From: Calothrix brevissima NIES-22
GTDB lineage: Bacteria > Cyanobacteriota > Cyanobacteriia > Cyanobacteriales > Nostocaceae
Reading direction: 5' to 3'
Length of the DNA: 64,000 nucleotides
NCBI RefSeq assembly: GCF_002367995.1
Contig: NZ_AP018207.1
Span: 7,975,366 to 8,039,365, forward strand
This document shows positions 48,010 through 56,869 of this stretch, piece by piece (positions within the stretch are counted from its first letter, which is position 1; each line of letters begins with the position of its first letter). The translations under genes and the position numbers were made by a program. The notes beneath the pieces are model-generated. The model did not search any database. It saw only the letters and a list, made by a program, of their open reading frames with translations, and was not told where the DNA came from.

Positions 48010-48969
48010 ATGTCTAAGCGAACACTAGGAAAATCAGCTGTGCAAATCACACCTATTTTAATGGGGACTTGGCAAGCTGGTAAAAAAATGTGGGTAGGAA
48101 TTGAAGATGCAGACTCAATTCAAACAATTCGCGCTGCATTTGAGGCGGGAATTACCACCATTGATACAGCTGAAGTCTATGGTGATGGACATTCTGAGCG
48201 AATTGTCGCTGAAGCTTTAGCCGATGTCAGAGAACAGGTAGAATATGCCACAAAAGTATTTGCTAACCATCTCAAGTATCAGCAAGTCATAGAAGCTTGT
48301 GAGCGTTCATTAAAAAATCTCAAAACCGATTATATCGACCTTTATCAAATTCATTGGCCATCCGGTTCTTTTAATAATGAAATTGTCCCCATTGAGGAAA
48401 CAATGAGCGCTTTAAATTTGCTGAAAGAGCAAGGTAAAATTCGCGCCATTGGAGTTTCTAATTTTTCTCGCGATCAACTAGCCGAAGCATCACAATATGG
48501 CAGAATTGATAGCGTACAACCGCCCTATTCCCTATTTTGGCGACAAATAGAAAAAGATTTAACGCCTTATTGTGTAGAAAATCAAATTTCTATTTTGGCT
48601 TATTCACCCCTAGCCCAAGGATTATTAACAGGTAAATTTCCTCGCGGGACTAAATTTGAGCAGGGAGATAATCGCGCAGATAATAAGTTATTTCAAGGAG
48701 AAAACTTTGAACGCGCCCAAGAAGCTTTAGATAAACTCCGCCCCATTGCCGAGAAACACAACGCCAGTTTAGCCCAGTTAGCCCTAGCTTGGTTAATAGC
48801 CCAACCCCAAGCAAATGCGATCGCAGGTGCGCGTTATCCCCAACAAGCCAAAGACAACGCCCTAGCCGCACAAGTCCAACTTTCGCCAGAAGAAATTGCA
48901 GAGATTGATGCTATTGGACGCATTGTAAGCGATCGCTTAGACGACAGCCCAGTTATGTGGAACTGGTAA
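48010..48969 (+). CDS. Aldo/keto reductase
   Basis: 319 residues. Catalytic tetrad typical of the AKR barrel: Asp and Tyr in IDTAEVYGDGHSE, Lys in EYATKVF, and His in YQIHWPSG. NADPH-binding segment near the C-terminus (AIAGARYPQQAKDN). It belongs to the AKR5/AKR12-like branch of bacterial general aldehyde/sugar reductases. The substrate is unknown. It is followed by a spacer with a strong terminator about 390 bp downstream. Confidence 0.9.
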   Translation: MSKRTLGKSAVQITPILMGTWQAGKKMWVGIEDADSIQTIRAAFEAGITTIDTAEVYGDGHSERIVAEALADVREQVEYATKVFANHLKYQQVIEACERSLKNLKTDYIDLYQIHWPSGSFNNEIVPIEETMSALNLLKEQGKIRAIGVSNFSRDQLAEASQYGRIDSVQPPYSLFWRQIEKDLTPYCVENQISILAYSPLAQGLLTGKFPRGTKFEQGDNRADNKLFQGENFERAQEALDKLRPIAEKHNASLAQLALAWLIAQPQANAIAGARYPQQAKDNALAAQVQLSPEEIAEIDAIGRIVSDRLDDSPVMWNW

Positions 48970-49358
48970 ATCACTTCCCAGTCAAAATAACATTTATCGT
49001 TGACGGTTAACTGTTAACAGTCAACCGTCAACATATTTTGAGAGACTATTACGCAATTAAACAAAATATCAACTTTGGTAAACAAAGTGTTTTGCTTAAT
49101 TATCCCAGTGCTAAATTAATATTTATAGGACACCAAGAAAAAACCAAAGGGCAAATGACCAGGTGTCTCCCGTCAGTAAGCCCAGCAAGTTTCAGCATAT
49201 TAATGATTAAGTGGCATAAGTCTTGGAGAACAAGGCAAGCCAAATCCCAAAGCGGAAAAACAAAAAATGCTGAAGTTGTTAGTTGTTATGTCCACCCTAG
49301 TTTTTGATTGCTTCAATTACTTAACAAGTTTAACGATTTGAAAACTGTGAATTCGAGA

Positions 49359-49386
49359 AAACCTGGTCACCCTTGACCAGGTTTTT
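49359..49386 (+). terminator. Strong terminator hairpin
   Basis: Perfect 11-bp stem AAACCTGGTCA / TGACCAGGTTT with a 4-base loop, then T's. It lies 390 bp after the aldo/keto reductase; an 89-codon frame (49038-49307) with no family likeness lies in between, so the terminated transcript may end there or be a small RNA. Confidence 0.7.
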
Positions 49387-49668
49387 GAATTTGATAGGGG
49401 CATTTTTCATCAGCAATAATGTTAAAGTTACTGGTAGTGTTGACTGTTGACTGCGCCGCACTGAGCTTGTCGAAGTGTTGACTGTTGTGACGAATTTCGC
49501 AACCAGCCATAAAATAAGACAACATGGCATTGCTGAATAAAGGGATGAAAATTCAAAATTGGATTTTTCAAACTCTTACTCTCTGCGCCTCTGCGCCTCT
49601 GCGTGAGACAAAAATCATCCCACTAATAAGCAACGCCAGACAACATAATATTGGGCTGGTAGATTGAG

Positions 49669-50388
49669 ATGATGATTAATCGTTTTTGGCAAAAAATTAC
49701 TCTGGCTATTTTTATCGCTACAACTGCTTTTAGTTGTGAATCAACTCAAACCAAAAAGATAGAACAGACACAAGCAAATACTACTATTCAGCCCACACCC
49801 CAACCAAATGTTAATTACGGTGAATTAATTATTAAAGAGCAATCAGAATATTTGATGATTCCAGTTATTTCTACAGAACAGAAATCAGATAAAAATACTA
49901 ACTATAGTCTGTCCCGGAATTATGAAAAATATAATTTAATCTATAACTTTATTTTTTATCACAAACAAGAACAGTCAACTTATCTTTTATTCAAGAAAAA
50001 AGTAATTATTAACGCTTTTGATTTTTTAGAAACCAAAGCTGTTGGTAAGACACCTACAAGACTATGGTTATATCGAGTAATTGAACAAGATACAAACGGC
50101 GATAAAAAGCTTAACTATGAAGACGCCATAGTAGGTTATATATCTGATTTATCAGGGAAAAACCTGACTCAAGTTACTCCTAATAATCATCAAATTCAAA
50201 ATTGGGTAATTATTCCCAGCCAAAATGCCTTATTTCTGAAAATAATTAAAGACTCTGATAACGACAAAAAATTTACAGCTAAAGATAAAACAAATTTCCT
50301 CAGAGTGAGTCTTGATAAACCTGATATGGGCACTGAAATTATTAGCGAACAAATAGAGCAAGAAAGTAAATCTTATATATCTAAATAA
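49669..50388 (+). CDS. EF-hand-containing lipoprotein
   Basis: 239 residues. Lipoprotein signal peptide with lipobox TAFSC (Cys24) for diacylglyceryl attachment. After a low-complexity linker, two EF-hand-like Ca2+ loops are visible: DTNGDKKLNYED and DSDNDKKFTAKD. The rest is a beta-rich domain with no recognised family. It is probably an exported calcium-sensing or calcium-stabilised lipoprotein. The upstream gap (49387-49668) carries gactgttgact repeats and a ctctgcgcctctgcg duplication. No partner gene. Confidence 0.78.
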   Translation: MMINRFWQKITLAIFIATTAFSCESTQTKKIEQTQANTTIQPTPQPNVNYGELIIKEQSEYLMIPVISTEQKSDKNTNYSLSRNYEKYNLIYNFIFYHKQEQSTYLLFKKKVIINAFDFLETKAVGKTPTRLWLYRVIEQDTNGDKKLNYEDAIVGYISDLSGKNLTQVTPNNHQIQNWVIIPSQNALFLKIIKDSDNDKKFTAKDKTNFLRVSLDKPDMGTEIISEQIEQESKSYISK

Positions 50389-50399
50389 ATTTAAAATAA

Positions 50400-50455
50400 G
50401 TACAGCAGATTGCGTTGATTGTAGGGGCACTGGCACTGCCATGCCCCGAAGCTTG
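50400..50455. repeat. Copy of a dispersed foldback repeat
   Basis: Shares tacagcagattgcgttgatt and gtaggggcactggcactgcc with the longer element at 56561-56676; includes the GGGGCA/TGCCCC hairpin but lacks the outer inverted arm. Confidence 0.7.
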
Positions 50456-50472
50456 TCCACCCCACAAGAAAA

Positions 50473-51402
50473 TTATTGTTCTAATACCCAATCGCGTAAC
50501 AGCGAATTGACGCGAGAGGGTATTTCATCATGAGGACAATGCCCTGCTGAAAGAAAATGTTCTTGCAATTGTGGATAATATTGGCGAAATTTGCGAGAAC
50601 GTTCTTTAGCATTCATCCAAGGATCGGATTCTCCCCATAACAATAATAAAGGACAAGTTAATTGCTTGAGCAGTACATCAACTTTTTCACCTTGAGGAGT
50701 ACTAAACACCGAGACAAATACATCAAATGCACCAGCATCATAAGCCGGACGATAAATTTCTTCAACTAATTGATCTGTGATTGCACTTTTATCTAAATAA
50801 ACTTTTTCTAGAGTTCGGCGAATTACCCAACGTTGACGCACATATTGAAATAATAAAAACTGGGATAAAGGTTGCTTAAACATCCACTTCACCCCACCAC
50901 CTAGCATCTTTTGTAATCCCGATTTTTGTTTGGGTGGCTGAATTTGTGTTTGTAAAGCTTCTGGTTCTGCTGTTGGTTGTTCGTTAAAAGGGCCTGCACT
51001 ATTTAATAAAACTACACCAGCTGCACTCTCAGGATATTGTGCAGCAACAGATAAGCAAGCATAACCACCAAGAGAATTACCTACTAAAACTGCTTTTTCA
51101 CCAATGATTTCCTGAATAAAATCGTGGAGTTGATCCCGCCACAAGTCGCCGCTATAGTCTAATTTAGGTTTGGCTGAACGTCCAAATCCCAATAAATCAA
51201 TGGCAAATACTTGAAAATCTTGGCACAGTTCGGAGATATTCTTGCGCCAGTGATCTGTAGAAGCACCAAACCCATGCACTAAAAGCAAAGACGGACGTTG
51301 TAGTTGTTTCTCTGTGGCTTTAACATAGTAAACTTTATGCCCTCGCCATTGCCAGTACTGTCCGGGTATGGGGGTTGTAGAGGGGGCTGTAATTGCCTGC
51401 AT
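50473..51402 (-). CDS. Alpha/beta hydrolase
   Basis: 309 residues from the preferred start MQAITAPSTTPIPGQYW (51402); the ORF extends 32 codons upstream through a repeat. HGFG oxyanion segment, nucleophile elbow GNSLGGYA, acid Asp in LWGESDPW, and catalytic His in SAGHCPHDE. Resembles plant pheophytinase-like and haloalkane-dehalogenase-like hydrolases, whose members include pheophytin-related esterases, but the substrate cannot be decided. Minus strand, no operon partner. Confidence 0.85.
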   Translation of the reverse strand: MQAITAPSTTPIPGQYWQWRGHKVYYVKATEKQLQRPSLLLVHGFGASTDHWRKNISELCQDFQVFAIDLLGFGRSAKPKLDYSGDLWRDQLHDFIQEIIGEKAVLVGNSLGGYACLSVAAQYPESAAGVVLLNSAGPFNEQPTAEPEALQTQIQPPKQKSGLQKMLGGGVKWMFKQPLSQFLLFQYVRQRWVIRRTLEKVYLDKSAITDQLVEEIYRPAYDAGAFDVFVSVFSTPQGEKVDVLLKQLTCPLLLLWGESDPWMNAKERSRKFRQYYPQLQEHFLSAGHCPHDEIPSRVNSLLRDWVLEQ

Positions 51403-52009
51403 GATTATAACGAAATGTAAAGTAACTTTAATAATTGTACATTGGGTATGGGGCATGGGGCATAGGGTATGGGGCATAGGTAGCTTTTGCGATCGCATTT
51501 ATCGCCAATGGGTTCACCCACCGTCAGGGTATCACCCCTTGATTAATTACTTAGTAAATCATGCTATATATTTAGCTCATTAATATTAGTTATTCCGCAT
51601 TTTTTCTGATTTGTTAAAAACATCACATAAATGTTTTAAATATAAGATTAAATCCGTTTTAACCTAACTTTAATAATTATTTAATCTAAAACAGAGATTC
51701 TATTCAATACCAATAAACAGCAATTTTAATATCTTAAAAAGCAACTTTAATGCCAATTTAATACCAATGTAAATATAATCAAAATAGTAACCATTCTTTG
51801 GCAATTGTCTTAACACATACCAATTTAATATTTAAAATGCAATTAATTCTTGCTAAACACATAAAAAACTCTGCGTACCTTAGCGTTAACCTTAGCGTAC
51901 CTTTGCGTTAAAAAGTCTAATCCTGCCCAGCTTCACAAATCAGAAAAAATATTTAAACCCAACGTCTCTATTTTTATCCAAATAAAATTTATCTGAGATT
52001 CAATCTAAT
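51403..52009. other. Divergent spacer upstream of ppk with repeats
   Basis: Contains gtatggggcatgggg-type repeats (51436-51480), long AT-rich DNA (51560-51870), and a ttagcgttaaccttagcg repeat (51877-51914) of the dispersed family seen at 33179 and 40090. No gene seen. It probably holds promoters for both the hydrolase and ppk. Confidence 0.5.
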
Positions 52010-54163
52010 ATGGTCAAATCTGAAGAGAGAAGTAAAACCATTAACCTAGATGACTCGCAGTATTACTTTAATCGAGAGTTAAGTTGGCTAGAATTCAATC
52101 GGCGAGTTTTGCATGAAGCGTTGGATCTGCGTACACCGTTATTAGAAAAGCTGAAATTTACAGCTATCTTCAGTGCCAATTTAGATGAATATTTTATGGT
52201 GCGGGTAGCATTTATCAAAGAGCAAGTGCAAGCGCGATTAAATAAACTTACTCCAGATGGGCTGACTCCACAACAGCAATTAAAAGCGATCGCCCAAATT
52301 TTACATCCGATGGTAAATCAGCAGCAGCAAAATTTTGAGCAGGTGCTGCGACAAGAAATGTCCTTGAATGGGATTCATCTTTTTAATTACACAGACCTAA
52401 GTTTAAAACAGCGCGATTACCTCCAAAATATATTTATTGAGCGGATTTTTCCCGTTCTCACACCCATAGTTATCGATCCCAGCCATCCCTTTCCCCGTAT
52501 GGCTAATCTTAGTTTAAACTTGGCAGTCATTGTCAGAGATCCAGTAACAGAAAAAGCAAAATTTGCCAAAGTTAAAGTACCAAATATTCTGCCTAGATTT
52601 ATTGAGCTACCTGAAGATTTACACCCAGAATCTCAGTCAGAAATTCACTGGATGGGCGTACCGATTGAACAGGTAATAGCTCACAACTTAGAAGCTTTAT
52701 TCCCAGAGATGACGGTTCAGGAATATCATTTATTTCGCCTGACTCGAAAAGCAGATTTAGCAGCAGCCAAAGAAGCAGCCGATGATTTATTATTAGCAAT
52801 TCAGCAAGAGTTACGCGGAAGAACTTATCGCGGTTCTGTAGTTAGGTTAGAAATTCAACCATCTATGCCAGCAGATGTCAGAGAAATATTATTATCAGAA
52901 ATGGCAATAGATGAGAGTGATATTTATGAAATAGATGGACTATTAAATTTAAAAGATTTAATCTCGTTTAAAGATTTAGCCTTACCAGAACTGCAAGATT
53001 CTCCTTGGACGCCAATCATTCCCCCTCGGCTGCATAATTGCTATCAAGCCAGCCAAACAACTAAAGCTAATAAACCAGAAAAACGCGCGAATATTTTTAC
53101 AATTATTCAGCAAAATGATTTATTAGTACATCATCCCTATGAATCTTTTAGCGCTTCAGTAGAAGAATTTATTGCCCAAGCTGCTAGCGATCCCCACGTA
53201 TTAGCAATTAAAATGACCGTTTATCGCTCCTGTGATGATGCGGAAATTTTTCAATCTTTAATAACTGCGGCTGAAAGTGGTAAACAAGTTGCTGTGGTTG
53301 TGGAATTAAAAGCCCGATTTGATGAAGAGAATAATATTAATTGGGCGCAAAAATTAGAAAAGTCTGGTATTCATGTAGTCTATGGCTTATTAGGATTAAA
53401 AACCCATGCCAAAATTGCTTTAGTAGTCAGGCGAGAAGGGGCAAATATTCGGCGTTACGTGCATATTGGTACTGGTAACTACAATCCGCAAACAGCAAAG
53501 TTATACACCGATTTAGGCTTGTTTAGTTGTCGAGAAGATTTAGGCGCAGATTTAACGGAATTATTCAATTATTTAACAGGCTATGCTTATCAGCCTTGTT
53601 ATCGGCAGCTTTTAGTATCACCTGTAAATATGCGCGATCGCATTATCGCCTTAATTCGCCGGGAAATCGAACATTGTCACAACGGTAAAACAGGGCGAAT
53701 TATTGCCAAAATGAACTCTTTGGTAGATCCGCAAATTATTACCAGCCTTTACGCCGCATCCCAAGCTGGGGTAAAAATCGACCTGATTATTCGCGGTATC
53801 TGCTGTTTGCGTCCAGGATTGGCAGGAATTAGCGAAAATATCCGCGTAATTAGTATTATTGGCAGATTTTTAGAACATTCGCGCCTCTTTCATTTCCATA
53901 ATAATGGACAAGATGAAGTTTACATTGGCAGTGCCGATTGGACACCCAGTAACTTAGACAGGCGAGTAGAAGCTTTAACACCAGTTGTCGATCCCAAAAT
54001 TTCCCAAACTTTACAAGATATTTTGGAAATTATGCTCGCAGATAATCGCCAAGCTTGGGATTTGCAAGCCGATGGTAGTTATATCCAACGCCGTCCCCGC
54101 AAGCATGAACCAGAACGCAGCAGTCAACAGATATTAATGGAGATATGGCAATCATTTAGGTAA
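52010..54163 (+). CDS. ppk1: Polyphosphate kinase
   Basis: 717 residues, standard PPK1 length. Four-domain layout: N domain (YFNRELSWLEFNRRVLHEA), head domain, and two phospholipase-D-like C domains with the autophosphorylated His region (HAKIALVVRREG and HIGTGNYNP). It polymerises ATP gamma-phosphate into polyphosphate, a phosphate and energy reserve in cyanobacteria. The start ATG at 52010 fits the family. It is followed by a short spacer with a degenerate agagacgcgatgaa repeat, then aroE in the same direction. Confidence 0.96.
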   Translation: MVKSEERSKTINLDDSQYYFNRELSWLEFNRRVLHEALDLRTPLLEKLKFTAIFSANLDEYFMVRVAFIKEQVQARLNKLTPDGLTPQQQLKAIAQILHPMVNQQQQNFEQVLRQEMSLNGIHLFNYTDLSLKQRDYLQNIFIERIFPVLTPIVIDPSHPFPRMANLSLNLAVIVRDPVTEKAKFAKVKVPNILPRFIELPEDLHPESQSEIHWMGVPIEQVIAHNLEALFPEMTVQEYHLFRLTRKADLAAAKEAADDLLLAIQQELRGRTYRGSVVRLEIQPSMPADVREILLSEMAIDESDIYEIDGLLNLKDLISFKDLALPELQDSPWTPIIPPRLHNCYQASQTTKANKPEKRANIFTIIQQNDLLVHHPYESFSASVEEFIAQAASDPHVLAIKMTVYRSCDDAEIFQSLITAAESGKQVAVVVELKARFDEENNINWAQKLEKSGIHVVYGLLGLKTHAKIALVVRREGANIRRYVHIGTGNYNPQTAKLYTDLGLFSCREDLGADLTELFNYLTGYAYQPCYRQLLVSPVNMRDRIIALIRREIEHCHNGKTGRIIAKMNSLVDPQIITSLYAASQAGVKIDLIIRGICCLRPGLAGISENIRVISIIGRFLEHSRLFHFHNNGQDEVYIGSADWTPSNLDRRVEALTPVVDPKISQTLQDILEIMLADNRQAWDLQADGSYIQRRPRKHEPERSSQQILMEIWQSFR

Positions 54164-54285
54164 TGGGGCATTGGGCAGAGACGCGATGAACCCTTGTCTG
54201 TACAATTGTCCCCCTGCCTTTTTGTATTTCGATACCAAAGTTGTGGTAAATTGCCGAGTGGGAATCACTGACTGATAAATCAAGC

Positions 54286-55158
54286 ATGTTGCAGATTACA
54301 GGCAAAACAAAACTATTAGGGGTAATTGGGTATCCGGTGGAACATTCGCTGTCACCAGTGATGCACAATGCAGCGATCGCACAATTGGGATTAGATTATG
54401 TTTATCTACCTTTTCCCATAGCACCAGAAAATTTAAAAAGTGCGATCGCAGGTTTTGCGGCTGTTGGGGTGGTTGGGTTTAGCGTCACAATTCCCCATAA
54501 ACAAGCAATTATGCCTTTATTATCACAAATTACTCCCATTGCTCAAGCAATCGGTGCCGTTAATACTGTCACTCGTCAAAATAATACTTGGGTAGGAACA
54601 AACACAGATATCGAAGGTTTTATTGCACCTTTGCAAACTACCTATCGTCAAGATTGGAGTCAGAAAGCGGCGGTAATTTTAGGTAATGGTGGCGCAGCTA
54701 GAGCAGTGGTTGCAGGTTGTCATCAGCTAGGATTTGCGGAAATTCATGTAGTTGGACGCAGTCAACAAAAATTAGAGGAATTTTACGCCAGTTGGCATGA
54801 TTCCTCTCTAGGGATAAACTTACAAGTGCATACATGGGATAAATTAGCCAAACTCATCCCCCAAGCCAATTTATTAGTAAATACCACACCAATCGGCATG
54901 TATCCCAAAGTTGATGCATCGCCTGTGAGTGCAGAGGAAATGGCAGATTTACCAACAGATGCAATCGCCTACGATTTGATATATATACCCAAACCAACGC
55001 AATTTTTGCAACTAGCGCAACAACAAGGTGTAATTGCCATCGATGGTTTAGAAATGCTCGTTCAACAAGGTGCAGCCGCATTAAAAATCTGGTTACAGCA
55101 AGAAACTGTACCAGTAGAAGTCATGCGCCAAGCGCTGCAAAATCACCTGGGTTTATAG
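54286..55158 (+). CDS. aroE: Shikimate dehydrogenase
   Basis: 290 residues. N-terminal substrate domain VIGYPVEHSLSPVMHNAA and the SVTIPHK catalytic Lys; GAVNTV; dinucleotide-binding ILGNGGAARAVV; NTTPIGMYP; and the closing DGLEMLVQQGAAALKIW. It reduces 3-dehydroshikimate with NADPH in the shikimate pathway for aromatic amino acids. Downstream are gttgact repeats (55198-55242), then a shared hairpin and the divergent IF-3 gene end. Confidence 0.95.
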   Translation: MLQITGKTKLLGVIGYPVEHSLSPVMHNAAIAQLGLDYVYLPFPIAPENLKSAIAGFAAVGVVGFSVTIPHKQAIMPLLSQITPIAQAIGAVNTVTRQNNTWVGTNTDIEGFIAPLQTTYRQDWSQKAAVILGNGGAARAVVAGCHQLGFAEIHVVGRSQQKLEEFYASWHDSSLGINLQVHTWDKLAKLIPQANLLVNTTPIGMYPKVDASPVSAEEMADLPTDAIAYDLIYIPKPTQFLQLAQQQGVIAIDGLEMLVQQGAAALKIWLQQETVPVEVMRQALQNHLGL

Positions 55159-55197
55159 TCAGCTACTCTGCTTTTAAGTTGCACAATCCATCGTGAG

Positions 55198-55242
55198 GGC
55201 TGTTGACTGTTGACTGTTGACTGTTGACTGTTGACTGTTGAC
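55198..55242. repeat. 7-bp tandem repeat (tgttgac)
   Basis: Six units of tgttgac directly after aroE; same family remnants at 49430-49485. Confidence 0.85.
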
Positions 55243-55287
55243 AGCCCTGATTAGTAGAGTTATGCAATTTAGACTAAAAAATCAACC

Positions 55288-55323
55288 TACACCACCTATA
55301 TACACCTAGATACAGGTGGTGTA
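55288..55323 (-). terminator. Hairpin terminator for the IF-3 gene
   Basis: TACACCACCT paired with AGGTGGTGTA, 10-bp perfect stem, 16-base loop. On the minus strand it is followed by GGTTGATTTTTT, directly after the IF-3 stop. Confidence 0.6.
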
Positions 55324-55332
55324 ATAGTTAGT

Positions 55333-55824
55333 TTAAGCAGGAATCACCTGAGCAATCAGCGATCGCTTATCAAGAGATTGTACTTTACCTGCTTCACTCA
55401 GATCGTTCACAATCCGGTCTAGCAATTCTATAGCTTTTTCACGATATTGATGTTCTCGACCTCGTAACCGAATGGCAAACTTCACTGAATCGCCTTTTTT
55501 CAGCCACCCCTGCGCTTGCTCGATACGTAAGTTGTAATCAGCTGCACCTACGTTCGGACGAAACCGAACTTCTTTGACTGTAGGTCTAGCACTTTGGCCT
55601 TGACGCTTTTTCTTTTGATACTGAAGCTTGCCAAAATTCAGAATTTTGGCTACCGGAGCGTCTTTACCTTCCGAGACTAAAACCAAGTCAAGCTCTAGGC
55701 TCTCGGCTAATTGTAGAGCTTCTTTGGTATCTGTCAAACCACGATTATTATTTTCATGGTCAATCAAGAAGACTTGAGGTGACTTGATTTGCGAGTTAAT
55801 TAGTTGCTTTTGGACTACGATAAT
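55333..55824 (-). CDS. infC: Translation initiation factor IF-3, likely ATT start; divergent paralogue
   Basis: 163 residues if translation starts at ATT (55824): (M)IVVQKQLINSQIKSPQVFLID matches the IF-3 N-domain start, and the C-domain core follows (VKEVRFRPNVGAADYNLRI, IRLRGREHQYREKAIELLDRI). An in-frame TGA lies four codons upstream of this ATT, and the next standard start (TTG, 55767) would remove most of the N-domain. GAGAGG is 5-6 bp upstream of ATT. In E. coli infC the ATT start serves self-regulation. The sequence differs from the usual cyanobacterial IF-3 (which ends in a basic ...MMMLISPKK-type tail); here it ends LIAQVIPA. Confidence 0.82.
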   Translation of the reverse strand: MIVVQKQLINSQIKSPQVFLIDHENNNRGLTDTKEALQLAESLELDLVLVSEGKDAPVAKILNFGKLQYQKKKRQGQSARPTVKEVRFRPNVGAADYNLRIEQAQGWLKKGDSVKFAIRLRGREHQYREKAIELLDRIVNDLSEAGKVQSLDKRSLIAQVIPA

Positions 55825-56106
55825 GGTTTCCTCTCAATTTTCAACACTTTGCGATCGCAAGTAATGCCAATCTAACACAATCTTTAACTAAGTAACCAAT
55901 ACTGAGATTGTAATTGTTTATATGAAGTTATATCAAGTTTTCGCAACTTCTCTACAAAAGCCTAAGAGCTACTGCCATAGTGGTAAGTGAGAGTTAATTC
56001 GGTGACCTCGTTTGTTTTTAGTATTTACAGGTTTTTTGTTCTTGGTATTTACAAACTTTTCTCCGAAACTTAAATCTCTGCATACTTTTGATTTCGGAGA
56101 CAATTT
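55825..56106. other. Divergent leader between infC and the RRM gene
   Basis: 282 bp. Contains GCGATCGC at 55852-55859 and a long untranslated-looking leader before the RRM gene (ctccgaaacttaaatctctgc near 56060-56080 and the aatttcggagac ribosome-binding region before 56107). Long leaders are usual for cold-responsive cyanobacterial RNA-binding protein genes; regulation here is inference. Confidence 0.5.
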
Positions 56107-56409
56107 ATGTCAGTTTACGTAGGCAATCTTTCTTATGATGTTACAGAAGAAAGCTTAAATGCCGTGTTTGCAGAATATGGTTCTGTCAAGCGCGTTCAGC
56201 TACCTACAGATAGAGAAACAGGCCGTGTACGTGGCTTTGGTTTTGTAGAAATGAGTTCAGAAGCAGAAGAAGAAGCTGCTATTCAAGCTCTCGATGGTGC
56301 AGAGTGGATGGGACGCGATCTCAAAGTAAACAAAGCAAAACCTAAAGAAGATAGAGGTTCCTTTGGTGGAAACCGTGGTAATTACGGTGGTTCTCGTAAC
56401 CGTTATTAA
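56107..56409 (+). CDS. RRM-type RNA-binding protein with Gly-rich tail
   Basis: 100 residues. One RNA-recognition motif with RNP2 (VYVGNL) and RNP1 (RGFGFVEM), then a short glycine/arginine-rich C-terminus (GSFGGNRGNYGGSRNRY). These small Rbp proteins of cyanobacteria bind RNA and are typically cold-induced or regulate mRNA. The ATG is preceded by a rich purine ribosome-binding site (ggagacaattt). A good terminator follows about 70 bp after the stop, so it is monocistronic. Confidence 0.93.
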   Translation: MSVYVGNLSYDVTEESLNAVFAEYGSVKRVQLPTDRETGRVRGFGFVEMSSEAEEEAAIQALDGAEWMGRDLKVNKAKPKEDRGSFGGNRGNYGGSRNRY

Positions 56410-56478
56410 GCTTTTGCTTGATAGATTTAACTCTTTGAGTTAATCTTTTATACCAGCAAATTCATTGATGTATTCATG

Positions 56479-56506
56479 GCTCAGGCATTTTTGCTTGAGC
56501 TTTTTT
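56479..56506 (+). terminator. Terminator of the RRM gene
   Basis: GCTCAGGCA / TGCTTGAGC (one G-T pair), 4-base T loop, followed by TTTTTT. Confidence 0.85.
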
Positions 56507-56560
56507 CATGGGGCAATAGGTTTAGTTAAAAATACAACACGGTTATCTAAACCAATGCAA

Positions 56561-56676
56561 ATAATACAGCAGATTGCTAGTTGGTGAAGTACAGATTATA
56601 TCGTTGATTGTAGGGGCACTGGCACTGCCATGCCCCGAAGCGCGTACTTCATTTACCTGAAATCTGCTGTATTTGC
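56561..56676. repeat. Palindromic foldback element (MITE-like)
   Basis: 13-bp perfect outer inverted repeat AATACAGCAGATT (56563-56575) and AATCTGCTGTATT (56661-56673), with similarity continuing outward (GCAAATA...). An inner pair GAAGTAC / GTACTTC and a central GGGGCA-GGCAC / GTGCC-TGCCCC hairpin. A partial copy is at 50400-50455. Downstream, 56700-56750 repeats taggggcaatgctatgcc-like words. No gene in 56410-56869 beyond these. Confidence 0.8.
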
Positions 56677-56869
56677 GACACATTCATATATTCTAGAGGC
56701 ATAGCATTGCCCCTACTGTTGCATTCTTTTTTAAAATTTATATTGTATACAGATTGCTATAATTCCTATGCGGACGCTACTGTATATGTAATTCAGCACA
56801 AGAAGCGACTATCCACCGAGATATTTGCAAGTGGCGATCGCAATTGTTGGAAAAATTTAGCTCAAACCT

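Noticed and set aside
49038..49307. 89-codon plus-strand frame.
   Set aside because: Composition is basic and repetitive, TTG start, no recognised domain; likely chance, although a terminator follows it.
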